Source of the DNA: Pseudo-nitzschia pungens | Lineage: Eukaryota; Bacillariophyta; Bacillariophyceae; Bacillariales; Bacillariaceae | NCBI GenBank assembly: GCA_037355855.1 | Contig: CM074762.1 | Coordinates: forward strand, 4,154,001 to 4,218,000 | Length of the DNA stretch: 64,000 nucleotides | Reading direction: 5' to 3' | Shown: piece after piece, positions 10,374 to 21,020 of the stretch | Position numbering within the stretch: the first letter of the stretch is position 1 | Layout of the letters: each line of letters starts with the position of its first letter | Notes under the pieces: generated by a model | Seen by the model: the letters and a program-made list of their open reading frames with translations, nothing else | What the model was told of the DNA's origin: nothing | Database searches by the model: none | Translations under genes and position numbers: made by a program

Positions 10374-10886
10374 ATGCCGAAAGCTTCCTCCGACCCAAGG
10401 CACTTTGCCAATGAGCCCAGAATACCCAAGACATTCCATTGTCGCAACTGCATTGCCTCCGGAAGAAGTAGAAAATCAAAACCCTTCAAGGGATACAAAC
10501 AAGAATCGAGCCACTTTCACACCTACCGATATGTCTGTAGAGGACTTTCATTTCACTTGAAGTCCAACATTGATTGCCGAACTTATTATGTTAAGAACGA
10601 TCTTATGGATTTTATTTCTTCTGCGAAAGCAGAAGTCACCCTCCCTTTGGTCCGGCACACACCATCACAGCAAGCAGCAGCAACGCGTCGGCAGCAACAA
10701 CAACACATCGATGATACAGGGGGGGGCGGGACAGCAAGCAGCAACGCGTTGATAATACAGGGGGGGGGACAGCAAGCAGCAGCAAGCAGCAACGCGTCGA
10801 TAATACAGGGGTACAGCAGGCAGCAACGCGTCGATAATACAGCGGGGACAGCAAGCAGCAAGCAGCAAGCAACAACGCGTCGATAA
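10374..10886 (+). CDS. Short conserved ORF of the 7-kb element, reading into the minisatellite
   Basis: Start MPKASSDPRHF. The first ~100 residues are unique sequence, almost identical in copy B (41563). They contain C-x2-C (FHCRNC), then SSHFHTYRYVCRG and IDCRTYYVKND. This Cys/His spacing could bind zinc and loosely recalls FLYWCH-type fingers of Mutator-like transposases, but I cannot assign a family. After TPSQ the frame enters the minisatellite and reads Gln/Ala/Ser-rich repeats to a stop. A second overlapping frame at 10285-10560 is also conserved, but only because the DNA is nearly identical. No promoter or terminator is evident. It could be a remnant of a larger transposase gene. Confidence 0.45.
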   Translation: MPKASSDPRHFANEPRIPKTFHCRNCIASGRSRKSKPFKGYKQESSHFHTYRYVCRGLSFHLKSNIDCRTYYVKNDLMDFISSAKAEVTLPLVRHTPSQQAAATRRQQQQHIDDTGGGGTASSNALIIQGGGQQAAASSNASIIQGYSRQQRVDNTAGTASSKQQATTRR

Positions 10887-12590
10887 TACATGTGGGGACA
10901 GCAAACAGCAAACAGCAGCAACGCGTCGATAATACAGGGGGGGGGCAGCAAGCAGCAGCAACAGGGGACAGCAAGCAGCAACGCGTCGATAATACAGGGG
11001 GGACAGCAAGCAGCAAGCAGCAACGAACGCGTCGACAATACAGGGGGGACAGCAAGCAGCAAGCAGCAACGAACGCGTCGACAATACAGGGGGGACAGCA
11101 AGCAGCAACGCGTCGATAATACACCAGGGGGGACAGCAAGCAGCAACAAACGCGTCGAAAATACAGGGGGGACAGTTTTCGGACGAGCAATGTGTCGATA
11201 ATACAGGGGGGGGACAGCAAGCAGCAGCAACGCGTCAATAATACAGGGGGGGGACAGCAAGCAGCGGCTACGCGTCCATACTACAGGGGGGACAGCAAGC
11301 AGCAGCAACGCGTCGATAATACAGGGGGGGACAGCAAGCAGCAACGCGTCGAAAATACAGGGGGGACAGCAAGCAGCAGCAACGCGTCGATAATAAGGGG
11401 GGGGCAGCAAGCAGCAACGCGTCGAAAATACAGGGGGGACAGCAAGCAGCAACGAACGCGTCGACAATACAGGGGGGACAGCAAGCAGCAACACGTCGAT
11501 AATACAGGGGGGACAGCAAGCAGCAACCAATGCGTCGATAATACAGGGGGGGGACAGCAAGCAGCAAGCAGCAAGCAGCAACGCGTCGATAATACAGGGG
11601 GGACAGCAAGCAGCAACGAACGCGTCGACAATACAGGGGGGACAGCAAGCAGCAACACGTCGATAATACAGGGGGGACAGCAAGCAGCAACCAATGCGTC
11701 GATAATACAGGGGGGGGACAGCAAGCAGCAAGCAGCAAGCAGCAACGCGTCGATAATACAGGGGGGACAGCAAGCAGCAACGAACGCGTCGACAATACAG
11801 GGGGGACAGCAAGCAGCAACACGTCGATAATACAGGGGGGACAGCAAGCAGCAACCAATGCGTCGATAATACAGGGGGGGACAGCAAGCAGCAACCAATG
11901 CGTCGATAATACAGGGGGGGGACAGCAAGCAGCAAGCAGCAAGCAGCAACGCGTCGATAATACAGGGGGGACAGCAAGCAGCAACGAACGCGTCGACAAT
12001 ACAGGGGGGACAGCAAGCAGCAACACGTCGATAATACAGGGGGGACAGCAAGCAGCAACCAATGCGTCGATAATACAGGGGGGGACAGCAAGCAGCAACC
12101 AATGCGTCGATAATACAGGGGGGGGACAGCAAGCAGCAAGCAGCAACGCGTCGATAATACAGGGGGGACAGCAAGCAGCAACGAACGCGTCGACAATACA
12201 GGGGGGACAGCAAGCAGCAACACGTCGATAATACAGGGGGGACAGCAAGCAGCAACCAATGCGTCGATAATACAGGGGGGGACAGCAAGCAGCAACCAAT
12301 GCGTCGATAATACAGGGGGGGGACAGCAAGCAGCAAGCAGCAACGCGTCGATAATACAGGGGGGACAGCAAGCAGCAAGCAGCAACGCGTCAATAATACA
12401 GGGGGGGACAGCAAGCAGCAACGCGTCGATAATACAAATGCGTCGATAATACAGGGGGGGGACAGCAAGCAGCAGCAAGCAGCAACGCGTCGATAATACA
12501 GGGGGGGACAGCAAGCAGCAAGCAGCAACGCGTTGATAATACAGGGGGGACAGCAAGCAGCAACGCGTCGATAATACAGGGGGGATAATA
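10665..12590. repeat. GACGCGT minisatellite array, copy A
   Basis: About 1.9 kb of units near 35 bp: acgcgtcgataatacag, a G-run of 5-8, then acagcaagcagca with extra agc/agca steps. From about 11450 to 12330 four unit variants (with aacgaacgcg, aacacg, aaccaatgcg, and the long agcaagcagcaagc type) recur as a higher-order block of roughly 160-205 bp. Very long frames on both strands are a result of the repeat. Confidence 0.92.
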
Positions 12591-12633
12591 CACGAGAATA
12601 TTGTTAAAGAACTATCGCCGTCTTTCGATCGTA

Positions 12634-12835
12634 TCGGTCGTCCCCCTGTTCAACAATCGTATCGGTCGTTCGTCGTTCCCCTCGTCGTCGTTGTCCTTGA
12701 AATCGTCATTGCTCTTCGTTTCGATCGTCGTCGTCGTCCTTGAAATCGTCGTTGCTCTTCGTTTCGATCGTGTTTGTCGTCCTTGAAGTCGTCGTTGCTC
12801 TTCGCTTCGATCGTCTTCGTCGTTGCTCTTTGCTA
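12634..12835. repeat. Left arm of internal CGTCGT inverted repeat, copy A
   Basis: Units such as gtcgttgctcttcgtttcga with tcgtcgtccttgaaatcgtc. Reverse complement of 16262-16570. The two arms enclose the 181-bp satellite. Confidence 0.8.
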
Positions 12836-13829
12836 CGATCTGTGTGTGGTTGTACAAAATAAACAACGGGCGGTTAGTCGTCATCGTCGTCCCGGTCGTC
12901 ATCGTCGTCCCCCTCTTCTACGATCGTACCTTCGTCGTACCTTTTAGTGTACGTCATCCCTCCCCGATCGTCTAGATTGTCTTCATCGTCCTCTGCAGGT
13001 TCAATCGTCGTCGTTGTCCTCTGCAGGTCCGATCAGCTTCGTTCGTTCGCGCGTCGTACTCGTAGATATCTGGGTAAGCCAGATGACTCAAGGTCTGCAG
13101 CCCACCCTACCTTGATAACAAAAGATAACAGGAAGGATTTCAAGAGTGATCAGTTCTTTACTTTCTTTGCCATTAGTCTCTCCAAGATGGTACCAGGCGC
13201 CTTGCTCTCACTTTAAACTGGTCCGGCCAGAAAATTCCAACGCCGAAACGAAAATGAAAATTATGACACATCCTCACGAAAATGAAAATTATGACACATC
13301 CTCCACGAGGGAGATGTGGGGCGGAAAATCACCGCAATGATGCACATAATGTACGTAGGTAACAGTACTGTTTGTACAGGCTGACTGGAAAAAATGACAG
13401 CAATGTACGTAGATTACAGTACTAAGTCTACAGTCTTAGTAAAAGAAAAAATGACATGTCTGCATACATACCTAGTAGTATGTATGTATGTATTATGTAT
13501 AGGCAGGGGATGTGTAGGTTTCCAGTACTGTGTATTCTGTACGTACGGTACTGGTACAAATCTTTTGGCGCGAAGTGGTGGAGGTGGAGATACGGTAAAC
13601 CTTACCTTACTGTTGGTACATATTATACAGGATGAGCCTTCCCCGAGATGGTACTACGATTTAAAGTTAGAGAGAACACCCTTCCAGCAGCAGTAGACAG
13701 TAATAGTGGCACTGTTGGATGCAACTGATGCAAGGTTGTTGGTTCGAATCTTGTTGTAGCATTGCCTTTTTCGCGATGCAATAGCAATATTTTTGCTGCG
13801 AAGCACATGTCATCAGGTGATCTATTCAG
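12836..13829. other. Non-repetitive spacer within the 7-kb element
   Basis: Conserved in copy B (44000-44815) with several indels. A segment around 13060-13210 reads a similar peptide in both copies (RYLGKP..SR, SKMVPGA) but is frame-broken in copy A. It may be a relic of a coding domain; no function can be assigned. Confidence 0.5.
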
Positions 13830-15412
13830 TTATTCAATGGTGACATCCATACCATTGGTGATTTTTGAATACTTCTTTTTGCATACTCTTGCCCATGCAT
13901 AGGATGAGAAATATTCACACTGGAATCACAAAATATTGACTAGATTCATTCACATATTTGATTTTACAGCAGTTTCTACTAAATGCTGCGATACTGAACC
14001 AAATATTAATTATTCAGTGGTGACATCCAAATTATTGGTGATTTTTGAATACTTCTTTTTGAATACTCTTGCCCATGCACAGGATGAGGAATATTCACAC
14101 TGGAATCACACAACTATTGGCTACATTCATTCAGATATGTGATTTGGTACTTTTTTCTAGTAAATTCTGCAGTAGTGGACCAAATATCAATTATTCAGTG
14201 GTGACACCCAAATTATGGGTGATTTTTGCATATTTCTTTTTGCATACTCTTGCCCATGCACAGGATGAGGAATATTCACACTGGAATCACAGAAATATTG
14301 GTCAGATTCATTCAGATATTTGATTTTACAGTATTTTCTACTAAATTTTCCAGTAGTGGACCAAATATTAATTATTCAGTGGTGACACCCAAACTATTGG
14401 TGATTTTTGAATACTTCTTTTTGCATACTCTTGCCCATGGATAGGATGAGAAATATTCACACTGGAATCACACAAATATTGGACAGATTCATTCAGATAT
14501 TTGATTTTACAGTATTTTCTACTAAATTTTCCAGTAGTGGACCAAATATTAATTATTCAGTGGTGACACCCAAACTATTGGTGATTTTTGAATACTTCTT
14601 TTTGAATTGTCTTGCTCATGCATAGGATGAGGAATATTCACACCGGAATCACACAAATATTGGACAGATTCATTCAGATATTTGATTTGGTACTTTTTTC
14701 TACTAAATTTTCCAGTAGTGGACCAAATATTAATTATTCAGTGGTGACACCCAAACTATTGGTGATTTTTGAATACTTCTTTTTGAATTGTCTTGCTCAT
14801 GCATAGGATGAGGAATATTCACACCGGAATCACACAAATATTGGACAGATTCATTCAGATATTTGATTTGGTACTTTTTTCTACTAAATTTTCCAGTAGT
14901 GGACCAAATATTAATTATTCAGTGGTGACACCCAAACTATTGGTGATTTTTGAATACTTCTTTTTGCATACTCTTGCCCATGCACAGTATGAGGAATATT
15001 CACACTGGAATCACACAAATATTGGCCAGATTCATTCAGATATGTGATTTTACAGTATTTTCTAGTAAATTCTCCAGTAGTTAACCAAATATTAATTATT
15101 CTGTGGTGACATCCAAATTATAGGTGATTTTTGAATACTTCTTTTTGCATACTCTTGCCCATGCATAGGATGAGGAATATTCACACTGGAATCATACAAA
15201 CATTGGACAGATTTGCTCAGATATTTGATTTGGTACTTTTTCTATTGAATTCCGCAGTAGTGGACCAAATATTAATTATTCATTGGTGACATCCAAATTA
15301 TAGGTGATTTTTGAATACTTCTTTTTGAATACTCTTGCCCATGCATAGGATGAGAAATATTCACATTGGAATCACACAAAGATTGGCCACATTCATTCAG
15401 ATATTTGATTTG
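13830..15412. repeat. 181-bp satellite array, copy A (about 8.7 units)
   Basis: AT-rich units recur every 181 bp, marked by cttgcccatgcataggatga and by ttattcagtggtgacaccca. Because 181 is not divisible by 3, the ~64-residue frames that recur here are not genes. The outer units are more diverged than the central ones, as expected for arrays homogenised by unequal exchange. Confidence 0.93.
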
Positions 15413-16261
15413 ATGGTATATTCACTGAGGTAGTACTATTCTTGCTGCTTGTAGTAGTAGTACCACAGTTATACACTGCTGCTACATACTACTGCAGTGC
15501 GTAGGTAGTAGTACATAAGAGGTAGTCCAAAATTATGGCGCAGCGGGGCTGGCTCTCTTTGGTTTAGGTGGCGCGCAATGATACCACCATCAGGTTTCTA
15601 CTGGTTTCTACTATTACTTCGGTACGGTACATACTACTAGTAGTAACTCTACTGCTATCATGTAGAAGAAATCAATTCTCAGCAAATAAATGCATGACAG
15701 AAAATGCATGTGTCGTAAATCTTACTTCACATAATTTTGGGTCGGAATGGAACAAGAAAGACGGCAACTGGAAATGGTAAGTGAACCACATCAAGGTTGG
15801 AGGAGGTATTAATAATGGATTTTGATTCGTCTAACTGTGCATCATTGACTTGCCTGCTTGCTCCTGATAGGGAGGCGACCGCAACTGCTGATGAAATAGG
15901 ATGCAATGGCAAATGAAATACAATGCGACGGTGAGTAAACCGCATCAAGATCTGGGGTATTGATAATGGATTTCAATTGTTCTCATTCTGTATTGAGTTG
16001 CCTGCTTGCTACTGATAGGGAAGAATCAACTTTAATGCGACGGGGCAACTGAAAAATGATGCGACGGGGCAACTGACACATCATATTGCGATCGCAAGAC
16101 AAATATGATGGGATCGCAACTGACAAAATGATGCGATTGCAACTGATGAAATATGATGCTATGTGAGGAGACCTTTACTGGCAGTACAGATACCGGTATG
16201 GATGAAATTATCACGATGACCATTATTTAAAAATTGTTTGAACCAAAATTTGTGTGGTGTG
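15413..16261. other. Conserved spacer of the 7-kb element
   Basis: Non-coding sequence nearly identical to 46591-47430. Contains a diverged pair of ~170-bp direct repeats (15780-15950 and 15950-16030, sharing aatggatttt and cctgcttgct) and gcgac-rich words. No gene is supported. Confidence 0.6.
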
Positions 16262-16570
16262 CATGAGGACGAAGACGATCGGAGCAAAGAGCAACAACAA
16301 TTTCAAGGACGACGACGACGATCGAAGCGAAGAGCAACGACGATTTCAAGGACGACGACGACGATCGAAAACGAAGAGCAACGACAATTTCAGAGAGGAC
16401 GACGATTTCAGGGAGGACGACGAAGAGGAAGGCAATTTGGAGCGAAGAGCAACGACGACTTCAGGGAGGATGAAGACGATCGAAGCGAGAAGCAACGACG
16501 ACTCAAGGACGACAAAGACGAGGACGATCGAAACGAAGAGCGACGACGATTTCAAGGACGACGACTTCTT
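16262..16570. repeat. Right arm of internal inverted repeat, copy A
   Basis: gacgatcgaagcgaagagca and aaggacgacg repeats, complementary to 12634-12835. A direct repeat aaccaaaatttgtgtg flanks this arm at about 16242 and 16575. Confidence 0.8.
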
Positions 16571-17049
16571 CTAACGAACCAAAATTTGTGTGTGCGTGTG
16601 TGAGAAAATTGAACAGAGAATAAACAATTATTAGAGTAATATCAATATTTATCAAAAGAAAGACTTATATTTTGCTTCATAGTGTTTCAAATTTTTTTTT
16701 CATGGGGGTCGCGATTCCTGGGCTTCGGGTAATAATTGTGATTTTTGTGATGAATTTCTTGAGGGGTGTGATGGGAAATACTTTGTGTCGGGATGAGAAA
16801 TCAATTTTTGGGAGTGAATTTCTGCAACAGTCTCATAATATATAATGATGGTAGGGTCGGTAATAATGAGTCAGATTGAAAAAAAAATTGGGTCGAGTTT
16901 GAATTTTATTTTTTTTTCTCGTATTTTCTCGTAATTGAGGTAGTATCTGGGTCGCGATTGGGGTTGCGAATCACGAGAGGGCTACGAATGGAGCTACGTC
17001 AAAATGAGCCAGGAATAAATCGCGACCCCCCTAAATAAATTCTTGGGAG

Positions 17050-17073
17050 GGGTCGCGAAACAGTTTTCGGACG
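17050..17073 (-). repeat. Right terminal inverted repeat, copy A
   Basis: Exact reverse complement of 9983-10006, followed by TT (17074-17075). GGTCGCGA-type motifs also occur near 16707, 16950 and 17017. Confidence 0.9.
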
Positions 17074-17612
17074 TTTGACTAAATTGAGTAAAATAAGACT
17101 CGTCAGATTAACATTAAACTGTTATTTGACTGATACGATCAGGAATAAAAGATGGTCCTAAAACTACTGGTCATCAGTAGTTTTTTCCGCCGCAGCTAAA
17201 CGATATTGTTATTTCTCTCAAGGAAAATATAATTACTTTCTTTTCTAACAATATTCTGCTCTCGGTTGGTTATTCACTCCACCTTACTATACATCTGCTA
17301 GTAAAGACAATTCCTTCTCACGTATTCTCGTGTAAGTGTGTATTTCAATCTTGTGATTTCTCTTGATTTGACAACTTGTTGTCATGTCATGTCCTTGTGT
17401 TTACTTTTGGTTGGTTTGTGATTGCTTTGTCAACTTTGTTGTCAATATTGTTATCTGATTCTTATCGATTGAATTGTCAAATAGTGATTGTTGTGTATTT
17501 TCGGTGTTTCCATGTATTCGTATAAATAAATATTCCTCCATATAAAATTTCCGACTCACTTGACTCGGTTAATTGTTTTCATCTCATCCGACACACTTCC
17601 CTTGTTCATTAA

Positions 17613-17840
17613 TTAGCCGACAATTTCTTGGGCATATTTCTCAAACAACATATTGGAAAGGTTCTTGGTATGGAGATCTGCTGTATTATCATCCGTAGAT
17701 ATCCATTTAACCTTAAATAACTGATTTTCTTTCAGCTCTCTTAAGAAGTGCATCTTCACTGCCACGTGTCGAGTTCTTCCGCCAACTGACCAATTATTAG
17801 CAATATTAACCGTACCTCTGTTGTCACACCACAGTATCAT
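17613..17840 (-). pseudogene. Ty1/copia RNase H C-terminal fragment
   Basis: 75-residue frame with the copia RNase H end: CDNRGTVNIANNWSVGGRTRH, HFLRELKE, VKWISTDDNTADLHTKNL. The GGRTRH..FLREL signature differs from the copia debris at 58.9 kb, so this is another copia lineage. Nothing of the upstream polymerase is present to the right (17850 onwards), so the copy is truncated. Confidence 0.85.
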
Positions 17841-17849
17841 TGGGAGTAG

Positions 17850-18100
17850 TAAATCTATCCTCAGTTGATTCTAGGCTAGTCTCCAGACAAATCAACTACT
17901 AATTGCACCCTCTACTATTAATAGAAGTAGACAAATCAACTACTACTAAAAGCACCCTCTACTATTAGTAGTAGTAGTGACTGCCCACTACTATTAGTTG
18001 TATTGACTGGTGGTTGTAGTAGTTAATCTATCCTCAGTTGATACTAGGCTAGTCCTCAGATGAATCTACTAATAGCACCCTATTCTAGTACTAATTGTAG
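17850..18100. repeat. Short direct and inverted repeats rich in tagtag/ctacta
   Basis: A block with aatctatcctcagttgat and aggctagtc is present twice (about 17850 and 18028). Between them are complementary ctactatta and tagtagtag stretches. Confidence 0.7.
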
Positions 18101-18760
18101 CTAAGACTTGTGGTATGTAAATCTGGTACTAATCCTACTGGAAGGGCCTAACATCCTGTATAGCATCCTGTTGAGTATCGCCTTTTCAGATCTTCAGTTC
18201 CGTTCTTATCTTAGCATCCTTTTTATCTTATATTATAGGGCTGCTAAGTCTTGGGGTATGTGGATCTGGTATAAATCCTACTGGAAGGGCCTAGCATTCT
18301 GTCTAGCATCCTGTTGAGTATTGCCTTTTCAGATCTACAGTTCCGTCCTTATCTTAGCATCCTTTTTATCTTATATTATAGGGCTGCTAAGTCTTGGGGT
18401 ATGTGGATCTGGTAAAAATCCTACTGCAAGGGCCTACTAGCATTCTGTCTAGCATCCTGTATAGTATCGCCTTTTCAGCAGATCTAAAGTTCCGTCCTTA
18501 TCTTAGCATCCAATATATCTTATATTATAGGGCTGCTAAGTCTTGGGGTATGTGGATCTGGTAAAAATCCTACTGGAAGGGCCTAGCATCCTGTATACCA
18601 TCCTGTTTAGCATCCTGTCTAGCATCCTGTTTAGTATCGCTTTTTCAGATCTTCAGTTCCGTCTGTACTATCTTAGCATCCAACATATCTTATTATTTAG
18701 GGCTGTTAAGAGTTAGGGTATGTAGATCTGGTACAAATCCTACTGGAAGGGCATAGCTAT
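18100..18760. repeat. Tandem repeat of about 145 bp (five units)
   Basis: Units begin ctgctaagtcttggggtatg near 18102 (diverged), 18241, 18384, 18533 and 18704 (diverged), each followed by gatctggta, tactggaagggcctagc and repeated tagcatcctg words. Unit length varies from 143 to about 170 bp by gain of tagcatcctg copies. Confidence 0.85.
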
Positions 18761-18901
18761 AAAATGCACCATAATCACACGCTGACGGGACATTTACAAC
18801 TCCACACGCTTTACCGGAGCGCCAATGTTCCTGGAACATGGTTGATTTAATTTTTTTCTAAGAATTTAAATTTTTCCAGCCCCCCGTGCACCACTCAGCG
18901 C

Positions 18902-19147
18902 TGGGTGTCACTTTGACACCCGGGGTCACTTTGACACCCAAAAGTATCAGCGAGTGTCAAGTGTCACTTTGACACCGGGTGTCACTTTGACACTCTACGT
19001 ATTTTTCTACTTCTCTTGTGAGTGTCAAAGTGACACCCGGTGTCAAAATGACACCGGGTGTCACTTTGACCCCCAAAAGTATCAGCGAGTGTCAAGTGTC
19101 AAAGTGACCCCGGGTGTCACTTTGACACCGGGTGTCACTTTGACACT
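18902..19147. repeat. Palindromic minisatellite (gtgtcactttgacacc)
   Basis: Each unit is itself an imperfect palindrome (ggtgtca-cttt-gacacc), and units occur in both orientations. A two-unit relic lies at about 29540-29570. Confidence 0.85.
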
Positions 19148-19647
19148 GATTCGGTGTGGGGAGGACCGGGAATTTTTGAAATTTATCAAAAAACAAAAAT
19201 CAACCATGTTCCTGTTACTGGTGTTGACTACGAGTTCGTACCATACGGTACCAGTACAAGTGCCAGCTACAGCATGGAGGTGCGAGTAACTTATGGTAAC
19301 CTTAACTTACTCGTACGTGTACCGTACGTTTCTGTTTCATGACACAGAAAATGATGGCAGTGAAGCCATCACAAACCGTGGAACGAAAAACTATCCGTAC
19401 CGGTAAGGTTTTACTACTTTTACTTGTAATCTTACTCCGTATTACGTACGAGTAAGGTTACGAGTATGTACCGTAATTACCGAACGTGGTTGCACTTTGA
19501 TCCTTCCATCAATCAAAATCTCAACAAGAACACTGTTGTTGGAATTGTTCAATCGGAAGACAATACAGAGCACGGTAAGATTAAGATTACTCATCGCTAG
19601 TTGGCAACCTCCACATAGATTAGATTCGCCTTTCGACACAGCCAACA

Positions 19648-19695
19648 AAACACAAACCACAAACCACAAACCACAAACCACAAACCACAAACCAC
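19648..19695. repeat. (ACAAACC)n microsatellite upstream of the start codon
   Basis: Six tandem units end one base before the ATG at 19697, so they lie in the 5' leader. Confidence 0.9.
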
Positions 19696-19696
19696 G

Positions 19697-20941
19697 ATGC
19701 AAAGCAAAAGAAGCACCAGCACCAAGCTCCTCTTCGTCGCCGTCGCTTGCTGGTCGGCGGTTGGTGCGTCGGCGTGGGTGGCACCATCGTCGTCCGGCGT
19801 CAATGCCAAAACGAATGCCAGAGCGAATTTCGGTGCCAAGTCCCACCCGATCCCCACGAGGAGCACGGGCAAACACCAATACCAATACCAATACCCATTT
19901 CAACACCAATTTCAATACCATTCTTCCAATCGAAAGAGCGACACCCGCCTCTGCGACACCAACAACGACAACAACAACAACCACAACGACAGCGACAACA
20001 ACAACAGTAGCGGCGGCAACAAGCTTCTGGAATTCCTGTCCCCGTACGACTCGAAGATCCCCGAGGAACTCCGGGAGGAAATCTACCGTGCCGAGGCCAA
20101 CACCCCGGCCGCCCGGGACCGCGGAACCCGCGTGGCCCTCTATTCGCTCCTGGCGTTTGCGGGAATCGGACTGGCGGCCTTCAACGGCTTTTTGACGGAC
20201 CTGCGGGACCAAGAGACGGCCCGAATCGCCGCCGAGGCCACGACCGCTGTCGCGAGCGCGAGTGCGAGCGCATCCCCCAACAGCCTCTACGTGCTGGAGG
20301 AGGCCGGCTTTGGCTGGGTGGTGGCCAATCCGGTGACGAAATTCCTCTTTACCAACAAGATCGGCGGGGTTTTCTCGCTGCTGCTGGGGGGAGGATCGGG
20401 ATTGATGGCCGAGGCCGAGTTCGATTCCAAGCGGATCAATGCCGAAAAGATCTACGAGGAACTGGAGCGCCGCCGGGCCGAAAAGACCAAGAAGCAGCGA
20501 AAGAAATCGAAACAAAAGTCGAGGAACACCACCGGTGTCGGCGGGAAGAAAAAGAGGCGCTCCGGAAAGGAACAAAAACGCCTGGCGGCCATTTCCGAGG
20601 TGGTCCTGGAACCGGAAGCGGAATCCGATGCCGGCGCTCCCGCATCGGAAGCAACAGCAGTACCAACGGCAACAGCAACAGCAACAGCAACGACCGCGAC
20701 GGAGGAGTCCGCTCCCGATAACGACAGCGACAGCGACAACAACAAGGGCGGCGTCTTTGGCAAGATGAAGGAACTGTACGAAAGGGCCGATTCCATGGCC
20801 GCATCCCAGGCCCTGATCATGAACAAAAACCTGGAAGAGGCCGGATTGGTGGAGAAAATCACCGACGAGACGGGACTCAAGGTGATCGGAAGGGAAAAAG
20901 CCAAGGAATTGGAGGAGGAATCCAAGCAGAAACAAAAATAA
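19697..20941 (+). CDS. Plastid-targeted membrane protein of unknown function (414 aa)
   Basis: Starts with a signal peptide (KLLFVAVACWSAVG) ending in GASAW at residues 23-27, the ASAFAP-type junction that directs diatom proteins across four plastid membranes, followed by a Ser/Asn/Arg-rich transit region. Residues 60-110 are low-complexity (Gln/Tyr then Asn/Asp). The conserved-looking core starts at LLEFLSPYDSKIPEELREEIYRAEANTPAARDR, followed by one or two membrane segments (ALYSLLAFAGIGLAAFNGFL and a Gly/Leu-rich stretch near FSLLLGGGSGL). A basic, coiled-coil-like region follows (KTKKQRKKSKQK), then an acidic low-complexity linker and a C-terminal helix. It is preceded by an (acaaacc)n tract and is GC-richer than its surroundings. 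I do not recognise the family. No intron is needed. Confidence 0.75.
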   Translation: MQSKRSTSTKLLFVAVACWSAVGASAWVAPSSSGVNAKTNARANFGAKSHPIPTRSTGKHQYQYQYPFQHQFQYHSSNRKSDTRLCDTNNDNNNNHNDSDNNNSSGGNKLLEFLSPYDSKIPEELREEIYRAEANTPAARDRGTRVALYSLLAFAGIGLAAFNGFLTDLRDQETARIAAEATTAVASASASASPNSLYVLEEAGFGWVVANPVTKFLFTNKIGGVFSLLLGGGSGLMAEAEFDSKRINAEKIYEELERRRAEKTKKQRKKSKQKSRNTTGVGGKKKRRSGKEQKRLAAISEVVLEPEAESDAGAPASEATAVPTATATATATTATEESAPDNDSDSDNNKGGVFGKMKELYERADSMAASQALIMNKNLEEAGLVEKITDETGLKVIGREKAKELEEESKQKQK

Positions 20942-20983
20942 TGATAGCGACGGAGCACGATCGACGACAACAAAGCAAAGCAA

Positions 20984-21020
20984 ACCAATCCAATCCAATC
21001 CAATCCAATCCAATCCAATC
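20984..21020. repeat. (CAATC)n microsatellite
   Basis: Seven perfect or near-perfect units in the 3' region of the preceding gene. Further Asn/Thr-type triplets (aacaac, tactac) follow at 21150-21200. Confidence 0.9.

Larger units (their letters stand above)
9983..17073. mobile_element. 7.1-kb TIR element carrying satellite DNA, copy A
   Basis: Bounded by perfect 24-bp inverted repeats beginning CGTCCGAAAACTGTTTCGCG and flanked by TT on both sides. In order it contains: five GCGAC motifs at the left end, one short ORF (10374), a GACGCGT minisatellite (10665-12590), a CGTCGT-rich inverted repeat arm (12634-12835), a non-repetitive stretch, a 181-bp satellite (13830-15412), a conserved spacer, the second inverted arm (16262-16570), and a right end with further GGTCGCGA motifs. 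Copy B (41172-48250) has the same order and nearly the same unique sequence, which fixes both ends. No recognisable transposase is present, so the element is non-autonomous or of an unknown family. Confidence 0.85.
9518..17203. mobile_element. Small TIR element (TA duplication), host of the 7-kb element
   Basis: TCGTTTAGCTGCGGCGG at 9518 and its exact reverse complement ending at 17203 form inverted termini, each flanked by TA (9516-9517 and 17204-17205). Without the 7.1-kb insertion the element is about 0.6 kb with no coding capacity, so it is MITE-like of Tc1/mariner type. Confidence 0.6.
9467..17593 (-). mobile_element. Possible copia LTR, split by nested insertions
   Basis: To the right is a copia RNase H end (17613-17840, minus strand). 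Between its stop and 17593 lies a purine-rich tract (minus AAGGGAAGTG), then TGTCGGATGAG, typical of a 3' LTR start. The other end could be TGTTAGAATAGG at 9467. After removing the nested elements the LTR would be about 0.4-1.0 kb. No second LTR or target duplication is visible, so this is inference. Confidence 0.35.

Noticed and set aside
10586..12556. 656-codon minus-strand frame
   Set aside because: It lies wholly in the minisatellite; its Leu/Cys/Pro-rich content (LLAVPPCIIDA) is a translation of the repeat, and several frames are open at once.
8930..12590. CRISPR array
   Set aside because: Units are contiguous with no unique spacers, and the DNA is nuclear eukaryotic.
13735..13760. B-box-like ggttcgaatc
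   Set aside because: No A box at the right distance; copy B has ggttcgagtg and no cloverleaf.
15536..15580. tRNA-like promoter box (tggcgcagcgg)
   Set aside because: Resembles an A box, but no B box or cloverleaf can be formed nearby.
16238..16603. Arg/Asp-rich frames in both overlapping phases
   Set aside because: Low-complexity GACGACGA repeat; conserved in copy B only at DNA level.
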